From Daejeonella sp. (GTDB taxonomy: Bacteria; Bacteroidota; Bacteroidia; Sphingobacteriales; Sphingobacteriaceae), in contig NZ_JAUYSS010000048.1 in the NCBI RefSeq assembly GCF_030695525.1, forward strand, positions 17,296-81,295: 64,000 bases of DNA, in the 5' to 3' direction. Both the position numbers and the translations under genes were made by a program. Under the pieces are notes generated by a model. The model was not told the DNA's origin and did not search any database. It worked only from the letters and a program-made list of their open reading frames with translations. Positions 45,399 to 53,298 of this stretch are shown here, piece after piece; within the stretch, counting starts at the first letter, position 1, and each line of letters opens with the position of its first letter.

Positions 45399-47060
45399 TT
45401 ATTCTGATTGGCTGATTTCTGTTTCAATTTGCTTAAGCCTGATATAGAAATTCAGGGTGTCAGGGCTAAAGGCAGCATTCATTTTTATCTTTTTCCATTC
45501 AGTTTCCGGGTTTATCCATTCCATTTTATTTCCGCGTTTAATCCGGATTGGCATGTCAAAATCTTTCACATCAGCCTGCCAGCGATATGAAACCTGATTT
45601 CCTTGCTGTTTATACTCAAGAATAGGAATTTGGGCAAACCGGAGGTACTGATCATAAATTTTGCTCATATTTTTTCCTGTAATCCGGTTGATATAATTCA
45701 CAATTTCCTCTGTATTAGTGGTTTTAAGGCCAAATTCCTTATTCATCCCTCTCAATAATTCCCGCCATTTTTTATCATCATCCAGCAATACCCGGGTCAT
45801 ATGAATCAGGTTGGCACCTTTATAATACATATCCCCTGATCCCTCCTTATTGACATTGTAGGGGCCGATCAAAGGTTTGTTGTTCATGATATTTGACCTG
45901 ATACCGGCAATGTACTTCGCACCGGCAGCCTTTCCTTCTCTGCTTTCAACATATAAGGCTTCTGAGTACATCGTAAACCCTTCATGAATCCACATATCTG
46001 CAATATCCTGAGCGGTAATATTATTCCCAAACCATTCATGGCCTGTCTCATGTATGATGATATAATCCCACTTTAAACCTAGCCCGGTACCCGAAAGATC
46101 CCGCCCCCTGTATCCGTTAAGGTATTTATTGCCATAGGCAATTGCACTCTGGTGCTCCATGCCCAAATAGGGGGTTTCAATCAGTTTATAGCCATCGCGG
46201 TAAAATGGGTAGGGGCCAAACCAGTTTTCAAAGACACTGAGCATGGGCTTTACATTGGCGTTAAATTGCTTTTTTGCTTTCTCAAGATTCTCCCTCAAAA
46301 CATAATAATCAAGGCTTAATTTCCCATTTTCTCCCTCGTAAATATCATCAAAGTGGACATAATCGGCCACGTTGAGGCTTACATTGTAATTGTTTATCGG
46401 ATAAGAAACGAACCAGTTGTATTGGGTATAACTATCTTTAAGGTCTTTTACAGAGAGAAGTCGGCCATTGCTTACATTCATTAATCCTTTGGGGACTGCA
46501 ATACTGATAAGGATGCTGTCTACCTCATCCGATTGATGATCTTTATTAGGCCACCAGGAACTTGCTCCAAAGCCCTGGCAGGCTACGCTAACCCATGGTT
46601 TACCGTTTTGGTCAGCAGAGAAAGTGAATCCTCCATCCCAGGGTGCATTTATCGCAATCGTTGGATTTCCATTGTAATGAACGGTGAATTCAGCCTTGCT
46701 CCCTTTTTTTATACTTTCTGGGAAATCAATGAAAACTGCATTGAATTCCCTGCTAAATGGTATTTCTTTTCCCCTATAGCTCACTTTTTCGACGTTCATA
46801 TTTTCAAAAAGATCAAACTGAAGTCGGTTAAGATCCTGTACCGCCGTGAATCTGAATAGATTTGATCCGCTGATTTTCTTGTTTTCGATATCGAGTTTGA
46901 TATTCAGATGATAGTAATTGATATCATATGAGCTTCTTAAAGGGCTTAATGTTCCTCTTAGCGTATCTGCCCTTGTAAAGGTATTGCTTTGGCCCTGGCT
47001 GCCTGTAATGAAGATAGTCAGGGATAGAATTAGGAGGATCAGAGTCTTTAATTTGAACAT
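45399..47060 (-). CDS. M1 family zinc aminopeptidase
   Basis: About 553 residues from the ATG at 47058-47060; an upstream in-frame start would add 13 residues before a good signal peptide. The signal (ending SQGQ) leads to the M1 N-terminal beta-domain and the catalytic centre: GMEHQSAIAYG (the GAMEN-like motif), then HETGHEWFGNNITA with HExxH and WIHEGFTMYSEALY with the third zinc ligand. It trims N-terminal residues from peptides outside the cytoplasm. It is alone on the minus strand. Confidence 0.93.
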   Translation of the reverse strand: MFKLKTLILLILSLTIFITGSQGQSNTFTRADTLRGTLSPLRSSYDINYYHLNIKLDIENKKISGSNLFRFTAVQDLNRLQFDLFENMNVEKVSYRGKEIPFSREFNAVFIDFPESIKKGSKAEFTVHYNGNPTIAINAPWDGGFTFSADQNGKPWVSVACQGFGASSWWPNKDHQSDEVDSILISIAVPKGLMNVSNGRLLSVKDLKDSYTQYNWFVSYPINNYNVSLNVADYVHFDDIYEGENGKLSLDYYVLRENLEKAKKQFNANVKPMLSVFENWFGPYPFYRDGYKLIETPYLGMEHQSAIAYGNKYLNGYRGRDLSGTGLGLKWDYIIIHETGHEWFGNNITAQDIADMWIHEGFTMYSEALYVESREGKAAGAKYIAGIRSNIMNNKPLIGPYNVNKEGSGDMYYKGANLIHMTRVLLDDDKKWRELLRGMNKEFGLKTTNTEEIVNYINRITGKNMSKIYDQYLRFAQIPILEYKQQGNQVSYRWQADVKDFDMPIRIKRGNKMEWINPETEWKKIKMNAAFSPDTLNFYIRLKQIETEISQSE

Positions 47061-47113
47061 GCTGCTTAATCTTGAATATAGCTTGTAATAATTGGGCAAA
47101 GAATATCAAATGT

Positions 47114-47168
47114 AATTAATTAGGATTAATTAGGATTAATAGGATGAAAGGATTAATAGGATTAGGAT
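47114..47168. repeat. ATTAGGATTAAT repeat cluster
   Basis: Six or so copies of ATTAATTAGG/ATTAATAGG-like words with 6-10 base spacing. Inverse-complement clusters follow at 47237-47283 and 47335-47403. Confidence 0.6.
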
Positions 47169-47175
47169 GGTTGTT

Positions 47176-47283
47176 TGATTCATATTTGATGCTATTGATT
47201 TATAATTCGTGTTAGTTTTTCTTAAAGCAGCCTTTCTAATCCTATCATCCTATCATTCCTATCAATCCTATCAATCCTATTCT
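47176..47283. repeat. GATTCATA...AATCCTATC repeat, first copy
   Basis: A GATTCATA-containing stretch followed by a run of ATCCTATC-like words. A second, diverged copy follows at 47288-47404. Confidence 0.5.
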
Positions 47284-47287
47284 ATGA

Positions 47288-47404
47288 TTAGCGTGATTCA
47301 TACTGCATAATAGATTTCGTTATAGCAGCTTTCCAAATCCTAAAATCCTTTCATCCTATCATCCTATCATCCTATTAATCCTAATAATCCTAATAATCCT
47401 AATA
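47288..47404. repeat. GATTCATA...AATCCTAAT repeat, second copy
   Basis: Same order as the first copy: GATTCATA, a GCAGC word, then eight or nine ATCCTAT/ATCCTAA words. The run ends just before the lpdA promoter. Confidence 0.5.
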
Positions 47405-47409
47405 TTTAT

Positions 47410-47417
47410 TAACTTTG
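47410..47417 (+). promoter_or_regulatory. -7 element of lpdA
   Basis: TAACTTTG matches TAnnTTTG and ends 23 bases before the start codon. It directly follows the AATCCTAAT repeat, whose bases take the place of a -33 region. Confidence 0.45.
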
Positions 47418-47440
47418 ATTGAAATTTAAAAATATCCAAA

Positions 47441-48844
47441 ATGCAATTCGACGTAATAGTTATAGGTAGTGGTCCGGGTGGTTATGTTGCCGCCATTCGT
47501 TGTTCCCAGCTGGGTTTAAAAACAGCAGTTGTTGAGAAATATAGTACTTATGGTGGCACCTGCCTAAATGTGGGTTGTATTCCATCAAAGGCTTTGTTAG
47601 ATTCTTCAGAACACTATCATAATGCCCTTCATACATTTAAGGAACATGGTATCAATCTGAAGGACCTTAAGCCCGACCTGAAGCAAATGGTTAAGCGTAA
47701 GAATGAGGTGGTAGCACATACTACCGGTGGCATTGCATTTCTTTTTAAGAAAAATAAGATCACTGCCTATCAGGGTATGGGATCAATGGTTGATAAAAAT
47801 ACAGTAAAGGTTAGTAAGGCTGATGGAACATCAGAAACCCTGACAGGTAAAAATGTGATCATCGCAACAGGCTCAAAGCCAACTCAGCTTCCTTTCCTTA
47901 AAACTGATGGTAAACGGATCATTACTTCAACAGAGGCATTGAATTTAACCGAAATTCCAAAACACCTCATCCTGATCGGTGGTGGCGTTATCGGACTCGA
48001 GCTGGGTTCTGTATATGCCCGTCTGGGATCGAAAGTTACGGTTGTAGAATTTATGGATTCTATTATCGGCACAATGGACAAGAGTCTGGGTAAAGAGCTG
48101 CACAAAGTTTTGGCTAAACAGGGAATGGAATTCTTATTGAGCCATAAAGTTACCGGAGCAAGTGTAAAAGGAAACAAGGTAACTGTGACGGCGGATAATC
48201 CGAAAGGTGAAAAAGTTACCCTGGAAGGTGATTATTGCCTCGTAGCTGTAGGTCGTGTAGCTTATACTGAGAACCTGGGTCTTGAAAACATTGGAATCAC
48301 TTTGGATGAGCGTGGTAAAAAGATTCCGGTTAATGAGCAGCTTGAAACATCCGTTCCGGGAGTTTATGCGATTGGTGACGTGATCAAAGGTGCTATGCTG
48401 GCTCATAAGGCCGAAGATGAAGGAACTTTTGTGGCCGAAGTTATAGCCGGACAAAAACCTCATATCAATTATAATTTAATTCCAGGAGTAGTTTATACCT
48501 GGCCTGAAGTGGCAAGTGTAGGCTATACCGAAGAGCAGTTGAAAGAAAGCGGCACTAAATACAAGAGTGGGTCCTTCCCCTTCAAAGCCAGCGGAAGAGC
48601 CCGTGCGAGTAATGATTCAGATGGATTTGTGAAAGTGCTTGCAGATGAAGCTACTGACGAAATTTTGGGAGTACACATGATCGGGCCAAGAGCTGCTGAT
48701 ATGATTGCAGAAGCAGTTGTGGCGATGGAATTCAGGGCATCTGCAGAAGATATTGCAAGAATATCTCACGCACATCCAACCTATACTGAGGCATTTAAGG
48801 AGGCAAGTATGGCGGCTACGGAGAATAGGGCAATACATATTTGA
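47441..48844 (+). CDS. lpdA: dihydrolipoyl dehydrogenase (E3)
   Basis: 467 residues. FAD-binding IVIGSGPGGYVAAIRC at the start, the redox disulfide in GGTCLNVGCIPSKALLDSS, the NAD-binding LILIGGGVIGLELGSVYARLG, and the C-terminal HAHPTYTEAFKEAS with the active-site histidine-glutamate pair. It re-oxidises the lipoyl group of 2-oxoglutarate dehydrogenase and related complexes. Its gene is separate from sucAB but nearby. A 7-base array begins at its stop codon. Confidence 0.97.
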   Translation: MQFDVIVIGSGPGGYVAAIRCSQLGLKTAVVEKYSTYGGTCLNVGCIPSKALLDSSEHYHNALHTFKEHGINLKDLKPDLKQMVKRKNEVVAHTTGGIAFLFKKNKITAYQGMGSMVDKNTVKVSKADGTSETLTGKNVIIATGSKPTQLPFLKTDGKRIITSTEALNLTEIPKHLILIGGGVIGLELGSVYARLGSKVTVVEFMDSIIGTMDKSLGKELHKVLAKQGMEFLLSHKVTGASVKGNKVTVTADNPKGEKVTLEGDYCLVAVGRVAYTENLGLENIGITLDERGKKIPVNEQLETSVPGVYAIGDVIKGAMLAHKAEDEGTFVAEVIAGQKPHINYNLIPGVVYTWPEVASVGYTEEQLKESGTKYKSGSFPFKASGRARASNDSDGFVKVLADEATDEILGVHMIGPRAADMIAEAVVAMEFRASAEDIARISHAHPTYTEAFKEASMAATENRAIHI

Positions 48845-48898
48845 GCTGAAAGCTCAAAGCTCAAAGCAGAAAGCTCAAAGCTCAAAGCCAAAAGCCCA
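48843..48898. repeat. degenerate 7-bp tandem array (AAGCTCA type), eight units
   Basis: Units GAGCTGA, AAGCTCA twice, AAGCAGA, AAGCTCA twice, AAGCCAA, AAGCCCA. It starts at the lpdA stop codon. Each AAGCTCA gives TGA on the opposite strand. Confidence 0.87.
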
Positions 48899-48926
48899 AT
48901 GAAGAGATCTTTTTCTTAATTAGTTA

Positions 48927-48961
48927 TTACTGACAACAGGTAACTGACAACTGACAACAGA
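48927..48961. repeat. degenerate 7-bp tandem array (CAACTGA type), five units
   Basis: Units TTACTGA, CAACAGG, TAACTGA, CAACTGA, CAACAGA. It ends one base before the crtZ start codon. The wording matches the arrays at 9596 and 31243. Confidence 0.85.
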
Positions 48962-48962
48962 A

Positions 48963-49406
48963 ATGCAAATTCTGCTCCATATTGCAATAATCCTACTCAC
49001 CATTGCAGCTATGGAGGCTTTTTCATGGTTTATTCATAAGTATCTGTTTCACGGTCCCTTATGGTTTATTCATAAAAGCCATCACACTGAGCGGCATGGT
49101 TGGTTTGAATTTAATGATGTGTTTAGTCTGTTTTTTGCAATAATTTCCCTTTATCTGATGTGGGAGGGAAGGCTGGATTTAAATTATAGCTTTTGGATCG
49201 GGCTTGGAATTTCGGTCTATGGAATGATCTATTTCATTTTTCATGATTGGTTCATACACAACCGTTTGAAGAGTTTTAAATCAGGCAACCGATACCTTTT
49301 AGGGATCAGAAGGGCGCATAAGATCCATCACAAATCAACCGAAAAGAATCCTTCCGAAGAATTTGGTCTGCTGCTTGCATCCAAAAAGTATTTCAGACAG
49401 AAATAA
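48963..49406 (+). CDS. crtZ: beta-carotene hydroxylase
   Basis: 147 residues. The histidine clusters of the fatty-acid-hydroxylase superfamily are clear: HKYLFHGPLWFIHKSHHTERHG near residues 26-45, and FHDWFIHNRLKSF with HKIHHKSTEK near 94-124, all in the CrtZ positions. Hydrophobic helices precede and separate them, so it is membrane-bound. It adds the 3-hydroxyl to beta-ionone rings, giving zeaxanthin. The gene lies 28 bases upstream of murB, and the lycopene cyclase gene is 2.3 kb on. Confidence 0.92.
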   Translation: MQILLHIAIILLTIAAMEAFSWFIHKYLFHGPLWFIHKSHHTERHGWFEFNDVFSLFFAIISLYLMWEGRLDLNYSFWIGLGISVYGMIYFIFHDWFIHNRLKSFKSGNRYLLGIRRAHKIHHKSTEKNPSEEFGLLLASKKYFRQK

Positions 49407-49434
49407 ATGCTATTTTCCCTATAAATTATTGCAA

Positions 49435-50454
49435 ATGCAGGTAATCGAAAACTTCCCTCTTAAGAACCTGAATACTTTTGGAGTTGCAGCCCATGCATCC
49501 TGGTATGTTGAAATAAAACATGAGGATGATTTGAAGGCTCTTTTTGAACAGGATCGATGGAAAAATAGCCCGCGTTTGGTTTTGGGAGGAGGCAGCAATA
49601 TGCTTTTTACTTCCGATTTTACCGGCCTTGTTATTCATGTCAAAATTCAGGGTATCAGATATGAGGTAATAGAGGATGATATTTTAGTGACCGCCGGTGG
49701 AGGTGTTGTGTGGAATGATCTGGTTAATTATTGTGTAGATAATGGATTTGCAGGCATCGAAAACCTGAGTCTGATTCCCGGTTCGGTAGGTGCAGCACCG
49801 GTACAGAATATCGGTGCCTATGGGGTTGAACTGCAGGACTTTTTCCATTCATGCAGGGCTTTTGAGATTGCAAGTGGCAAAATCAGGGTGTTTGATAAGG
49901 AAGATTGCGGATTTAGTTATCGCGACAGCGTATTTAAGTCGGCCCTGAAGGGACTTTATATCATCACGGAAGTAAGTTTTAAACTTTCAAAAATATTTAA
50001 GCCTGAGCTTACCTACGGGGCTATCAGCGATGAACTTCTTAAAAGGGGGATCAGTAATCCCGGAATTAAAGATCTTTCTACTGTAGTTTCTCATATCCGA
50101 GTAAGCAAATTACCCGATCCTGCAACAATCGGCAATGCCGGTAGTTTTTTTAAAAATCCGGTAATCCCGCAAGATCAGTTTCTAAAATTGAAAGCTGATT
50201 TCCCTGAACTGGTTCACTTCCCGGCACAAACGGGTCATATCAAGATTTCAGCAGGGTGGCTGATTGAGCATTGTGGTTGGAAAGGCAAAGTTGTTGGCAA
50301 TACCGGAACATGGAAAAATCAGGCTCTGGTATTGGTAAACCATGGCAATGCGACAGGAAAAGAGATTTTTGAATTCTCAGAATCAATTATTGAAAGTGTG
50401 AATGCCAAATTCGGTATCCAACTGGAACGGGAGGTTAATATTATCTCAGGTTAA
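49435..50454 (+). CDS. murB: UDP-N-acetylenolpyruvoylglucosamine reductase
   Basis: 339 residues when started at the ATG at 49435, just after the crtZ stop; a longer frame start would overlap crtZ by 44 bases and give no homology. FAD-binding wording includes LVLGGGSNMLFTSDF, the central NLSLIPGSVGAAPVQNIGAYG, the SYRDSVFK segment and the C-terminal GWKGKVVGNTGTWKNQALV. This is the type I MurB layout. It makes UDP-N-acetylmuramate for peptidoglycan. The gene sits inside a carotenoid neighbourhood for no obvious reason. Confidence 0.95.
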   Translation: MQVIENFPLKNLNTFGVAAHASWYVEIKHEDDLKALFEQDRWKNSPRLVLGGGSNMLFTSDFTGLVIHVKIQGIRYEVIEDDILVTAGGGVVWNDLVNYCVDNGFAGIENLSLIPGSVGAAPVQNIGAYGVELQDFFHSCRAFEIASGKIRVFDKEDCGFSYRDSVFKSALKGLYIITEVSFKLSKIFKPELTYGAISDELLKRGISNPGIKDLSTVVSHIRVSKLPDPATIGNAGSFFKNPVIPQDQFLKLKADFPELVHFPAQTGHIKISAGWLIEHCGWKGKVVGNTGTWKNQALVLVNHGNATGKEIFEFSESIIESVNAKFGIQLEREVNIISG

Positions 50455-50462
50455 TCACTCAA

Positions 50463-50990
50463 TTATTTTTCTGAAAGTTCTTTCAACGATTGCAGCCCGT
50501 TGTTGAAATCCTTATCCATCATCATATCCATGAATAATCCCATCCAGCGGTCACCCATATTTTTGGCTTCTCCCTGTAATCCCCAGGTTACCTTCGTTCC
50601 CTCGTTAGTTTGTTCAAAGTTAAAAAAGGAGATGGCTGAACTTTCAAATGGTTCAAAAAATTTGAGTTCAAATTCAAGTAAAGAATAAGGTTTTGCCGTG
50701 ATTAGCTCCATTTGACCCTGTCCTGTTTCTTTACCCAACCATTCCCATAAATGCCCCGGTTGTGCTGTAGTTCCGCTGATTGTGACTTTTGCAGAAGGTT
50801 CCATTTTAGTCCATGGGTTCCATTTCAGAAAATTATTCAAATCGGCCACATTCATATAAACCACACTGTCTGTAGCATTGATAAGAGTCGATCGGTGTAT
50901 AGTATAGGTTTTGGGGAGTAAAGTGCCCCCGATAAAGAAAATGGCCAGCAGTATGAGCAGAATACCACCAATAATTCGTAATGCTTTCAT
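50463..50990 (-). CDS. SRPBCC-family protein
   Basis: 175 residues. A hydrophobic N-terminal helix (about 5-25) is a membrane anchor or signal. The rest matches the SRPBCC/polyketide-cyclase fold: YTIHRSTLINATDSVVYMNVADLNNF at the start, WNPWTKMEPSAKVTISG, GQGQMELITAKPYSLLEF and a final TKVTWGLQGEA strand with a long terminal helix. Members bind a hydrophobic ligand. The function here is unknown. It is transcribed away from murB, converging at their stops. Confidence 0.78.
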   Translation of the reverse strand: MKALRIIGGILLILLAIFFIGGTLLPKTYTIHRSTLINATDSVVYMNVADLNNFLKWNPWTKMEPSAKVTISGTTAQPGHLWEWLGKETGQGQMELITAKPYSLLEFELKFFEPFESSAISFFNFEQTNEGTKVTWGLQGEAKNMGDRWMGLFMDMMMDKDFNNGLQSLKELSEK

Positions 50991-51119
50991 AGTTAGTGCT
51001 TTATATTATATTAAGTTATGATTATTTATGCTAATTGCAATATCTTTTTCTATTTCATGTTTAAAGCTTAGAGCAGCTTTGTTATATGAAAATTATAGCT
51101 CTACCCCGCTCATTTTTCT

Positions 51120-51127
51120 TAATTTTG
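51120..51127 (+). promoter_or_regulatory. -7 element for the lycopene-cyclase operon
   Basis: TAATTTTG matches TAnnTTTG and ends 17 bases before the chosen start at 51145. No well-placed -33 element is visible. Confidence 0.38.
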
Positions 51128-51144
51128 CAAACCATATTAAACAG

Positions 51145-51672
51145 ATGAAATTCAGATTTTTATTATTATTCATATTCTTATTTGTTCAGTCCCGGGCAGA
51201 ACCTGTTGTGAAGGAAGATGTCAAAAATATCAAAATAGCCGTCTACCGGGCAATTGAAAGTTCATCTGTAACCGATTCATTGTATCGTGCCCTTAAGTCG
51301 GGTAAAACCGAAAGTCCACTCATTGTAGCATATATAGGCACTCTGGAAGCTTTGAAAGCAAAACATAGCTGGAATCCATACAATAAGATCAGGTATGTAT
51401 CCTTATCCCAAAAGACGATGAAGAAAGCTGTAGAACAGGAACCTTCTAATCTGGAAATCCGCTTCATGCGCTTTTCTATACAGCATCATACACCATCCTT
51501 TTTGGGCTTTAGCAAGGATCTTGAGGAAGACCGGAAAGCAATTGTCAGACAATTCAAGAACAGGAAGTTTGGCCTGGCCGATGCCGCCTTGATCAGGAAT
51601 ATGGCCGCCTTTATGATCGATTCTGACAGATGTTTGAAAGAGGAGCTGATCTTATTTAAAAAGTATATCTGA
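51145..51672 (+). CDS. hypothetical exported protein beside the lycopene cyclase gene
   Basis: 175 residues from the ATG at 51145, which gives a good signal peptide (MKFRFLLLFIFLFVQSRA); a longer frame starts 39 codons earlier but is not needed. The mature part is helical and rich in lysine and arginine, with VAYIGTLEALKAKHSWNPYNK and LEIRFMRFSIQHHTPSFLGFSKD. I do not recognise the family. Ten bases separate it from the lycopene cyclase gene on the same strand, so it is probably expressed with carotenoid synthesis. Its role is unknown. Confidence 0.62.
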   Translation: MKFRFLLLFIFLFVQSRAEPVVKEDVKNIKIAVYRAIESSSVTDSLYRALKSGKTESPLIVAYIGTLEALKAKHSWNPYNKIRYVSLSQKTMKKAVEQEPSNLEIRFMRFSIQHHTPSFLGFSKDLEEDRKAIVRQFKNRKFGLADAALIRNMAAFMIDSDRCLKEELILFKKYI

Positions 51673-51681
51673 TATTTGTTT

Positions 51682-52368
51682 ATGGAGAACACCTATCTGC
51701 TGATCAATTTCCTGACTGTCTTGTTTCCGGTCATACTTTCCTTTGATAAGCGTGTTAGATTTTACCAGAACTGGAAGTATATATTTCCGGGTCTTTTTCT
51801 CAGTGGTTTACTGTTCCTGTTTTGGGATTATCTGTTTACCATTTACGGGGTATGGTCTTTCAATCCTGATTATGTAAGAGGCATCTATTTTCTGAATCTG
51901 CCGCTTGAGGAAATACTCTTTTTTATAACAGTTCCATTCGCTTGTATTTTTATATATGAATGCCTTAATTATTATATAAAGCGCGATCTGTTAAAACAGA
52001 TATCTATTTATATCACATACTTCCTGATGGGTTTATGTGCAGTTTTATTAATTCTGTTTTACGATAAAGTTTATTCTTTGATCACTTTCGGCTTGCTGCT
52101 CGTGATTTTAATGCTTGCTCAATTTGTATTCAAATCATCCTATTTAAGCAGGTTTTACCTTGCTTACCTGGTTTCTTTAATTCCATTTTATATCGTTAAC
52201 GGACTACTGACTTCAATTCCGGTGGTGATGTATAATAATGAAGAGAATATGTCATTCAGGGTAGGGACGATTCCATTTGAGGATCATTTTTATTCAATGG
52301 CGATGCTCCTGCTTAATATCATGTTCTTCGAGTACTTCCGCAATCGGGCAAAGAAAGTCCATGGATAA
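51682..52368 (+). CDS. lycopene cyclase-domain protein
   Basis: About 229 residues from the ATG at 51682. A TTG two codons earlier is an alternative start. About six hydrophobic helices carry the CrtYcd-type wording WDYLFTIYGVWSFNPDYVRG and LPLEEILFFITVPFACIFIYECLN, the latter with the conserved acidic pair. The short repeat is duplicated, as in the fused heterodimer-type cyclases of Bacteroidota. It cyclises the ends of lycopene to beta-carotene. Upstream is the unknown exported protein, downstream the cytochrome-b5-like gene, overlapping by 8 bases. Confidence 0.88.
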   Translation: MENTYLLINFLTVLFPVILSFDKRVRFYQNWKYIFPGLFLSGLLFLFWDYLFTIYGVWSFNPDYVRGIYFLNLPLEEILFFITVPFACIFIYECLNYYIKRDLLKQISIYITYFLMGLCAVLLILFYDKVYSLITFGLLLVILMLAQFVFKSSYLSRFYLAYLVSLIPFYIVNGLLTSIPVVMYNNEENMSFRVGTIPFEDHFYSMAMLLLNIMFFEYFRNRAKKVHG

Positions 52369-52597
52369 GCTTCCGGAATACAGTAAATCTTACCTCGCCC
52401 TGAGAAACGGACAGGATAAGCCTCAGATATGGATCGCATTCAAAGGCATTATTTATGATGTCACTGATAGCCGCCTATGGAAAAACGGGAAGCATTATGA
52501 ACATTGGGCCGGGCAGGATTTGACGGATGAATTGAAGGATGCACCACACGCTGAAGGAGTATTTTTGAAATTTAATGCTATTGGAAAGCTTAAATAA
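52361..52597 (+). CDS. cytochrome-b5-like heme-binding domain protein
   Basis: 78 residues. It starts at the ATG at 52361, overlapping the cyclase stop by 8 bases. The YLALRNGQDKPQIWIAFKG segment, YDVTDSRLWKNGKHYEHWAGQDL and the closing HAEGVF match the cytochrome b5 fold, in which two histidines hold heme; HYEHWAG and the DAPHAEGV region supply them here. The protein is soluble and short. Next to carotenoid genes it could act in electron supply to a hydroxylase or in steroid/sterol-like binding. The function is inferred. Confidence 0.82.
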   Translation: MDKLPEYSKSYLALRNGQDKPQIWIAFKGIIYDVTDSRLWKNGKHYEHWAGQDLTDELKDAPHAEGVFLKFNAIGKLK

Positions 52598-52645
52598 CCT
52601 GATTTGGATATAAGAAAGGTTAAATTATAGGGATATAATTATCCA

Positions 52646-52896
52646 GATAAGGCTTTGGGGCCAAGTGATTTGATTTTGGAAACCAATTCCTGTGTGTTAT
52701 AGGCTGGTTCAGCCCTTTCCTCCGGAGTATTTCCGGCAAGAAATCGCATTCCCCTCTGGTCGGTGTTCTCAACGTACCAAGCACGATCATATCAAGTGGT
52801 GATAACACCAAACACAGGGAAACTGCCGGAAGATACCTCCTCCGGCAAGGTTTATTTTACTCTCAGCTGTTTTTCATTGGGACTGGCAGCCCCGGC
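52646..52896. repeat. dispersed intergenic repeat, copy B (about 250 bp)
   Basis: The partner of the repeat at 37509. The two conserved ends are at 52646-52750 and 52824-52896, and the interior is about 56 bases longer than in copy A. It lies in the gene-free space 52598-53298 and carries GCCGGAAGA and TCCTCCGGC arms that form a hairpin. Confidence 0.8.
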
Positions 52897-52996
52897 GCTG
52901 CTGCTGCGCGCGCAATGTCATTATTTAAGCATTCAAGATTTCTGTTTGGCACCGCTTTGCCCATTTGCGCTGTAGAGTCCACATGTCATAGGTTAG

Positions 52997-53060
52997 CCGA
53001 CCCCGGTGGTCGTATGTGCTAATTGTAGACATACCCCCAATTTCGGGGTCGGGATTTTTT
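52997..53060 (+). terminator. nested hairpin with T-tract
   Basis: CCGACCCCG (52997) pairs with CGGGGTCGG (53044), and an inner GTATGT/ACATAC stem sits inside, followed by a run of Ts. It may terminate the carotenoid-side transcript or be a structured element. It lies 400 bases after the cytochrome-b5-like gene. Confidence 0.55.
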
Positions 53061-53085
53061 CGTTGAAAATTGTTCTATAAACATG

Positions 53086-53102
53086 TGACCCATTCTGGGT
53101 CA
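53086..53102. promoter_or_regulatory. dyad TGACCCA-TTC-TGGGTCA
   Basis: A perfect 7-base inverted repeat with a 3-base centre, about 200 bases before the symporter gene. It may be an operator; nothing else identifies it. Confidence 0.35.
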
Positions 53103-53298
53103 TCTCTAAATATGCGGCCTTCTTCGGGGGGCGGCAGAGAAAATTTCGAATCTAAAAAGCAATCGGCAGGGTTGAACTCAACTTAAATAATCAGATCTTT
53201 TTTAAGCTTCATTAGTGATTAGCGTTTTTTTTACTGATTTTGCATTCTTCAAAAGGCTAATATTTAACAAAAGAAAAGAGTAGAAATTCACCTTGTTT

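Noticed and set aside
49363..49434. Longer start for murB, overlapping crtZ.
   Set aside because: The extra residues have no resemblance to MurB, and the ATG at 49435 gives the normal length and start of the family.
52620..52811. A 63-codon minus-strand frame in the dispersed repeat.
   Set aside because: It is in a different frame from the conserved RFLAGNTP words and is not preserved in copy A.
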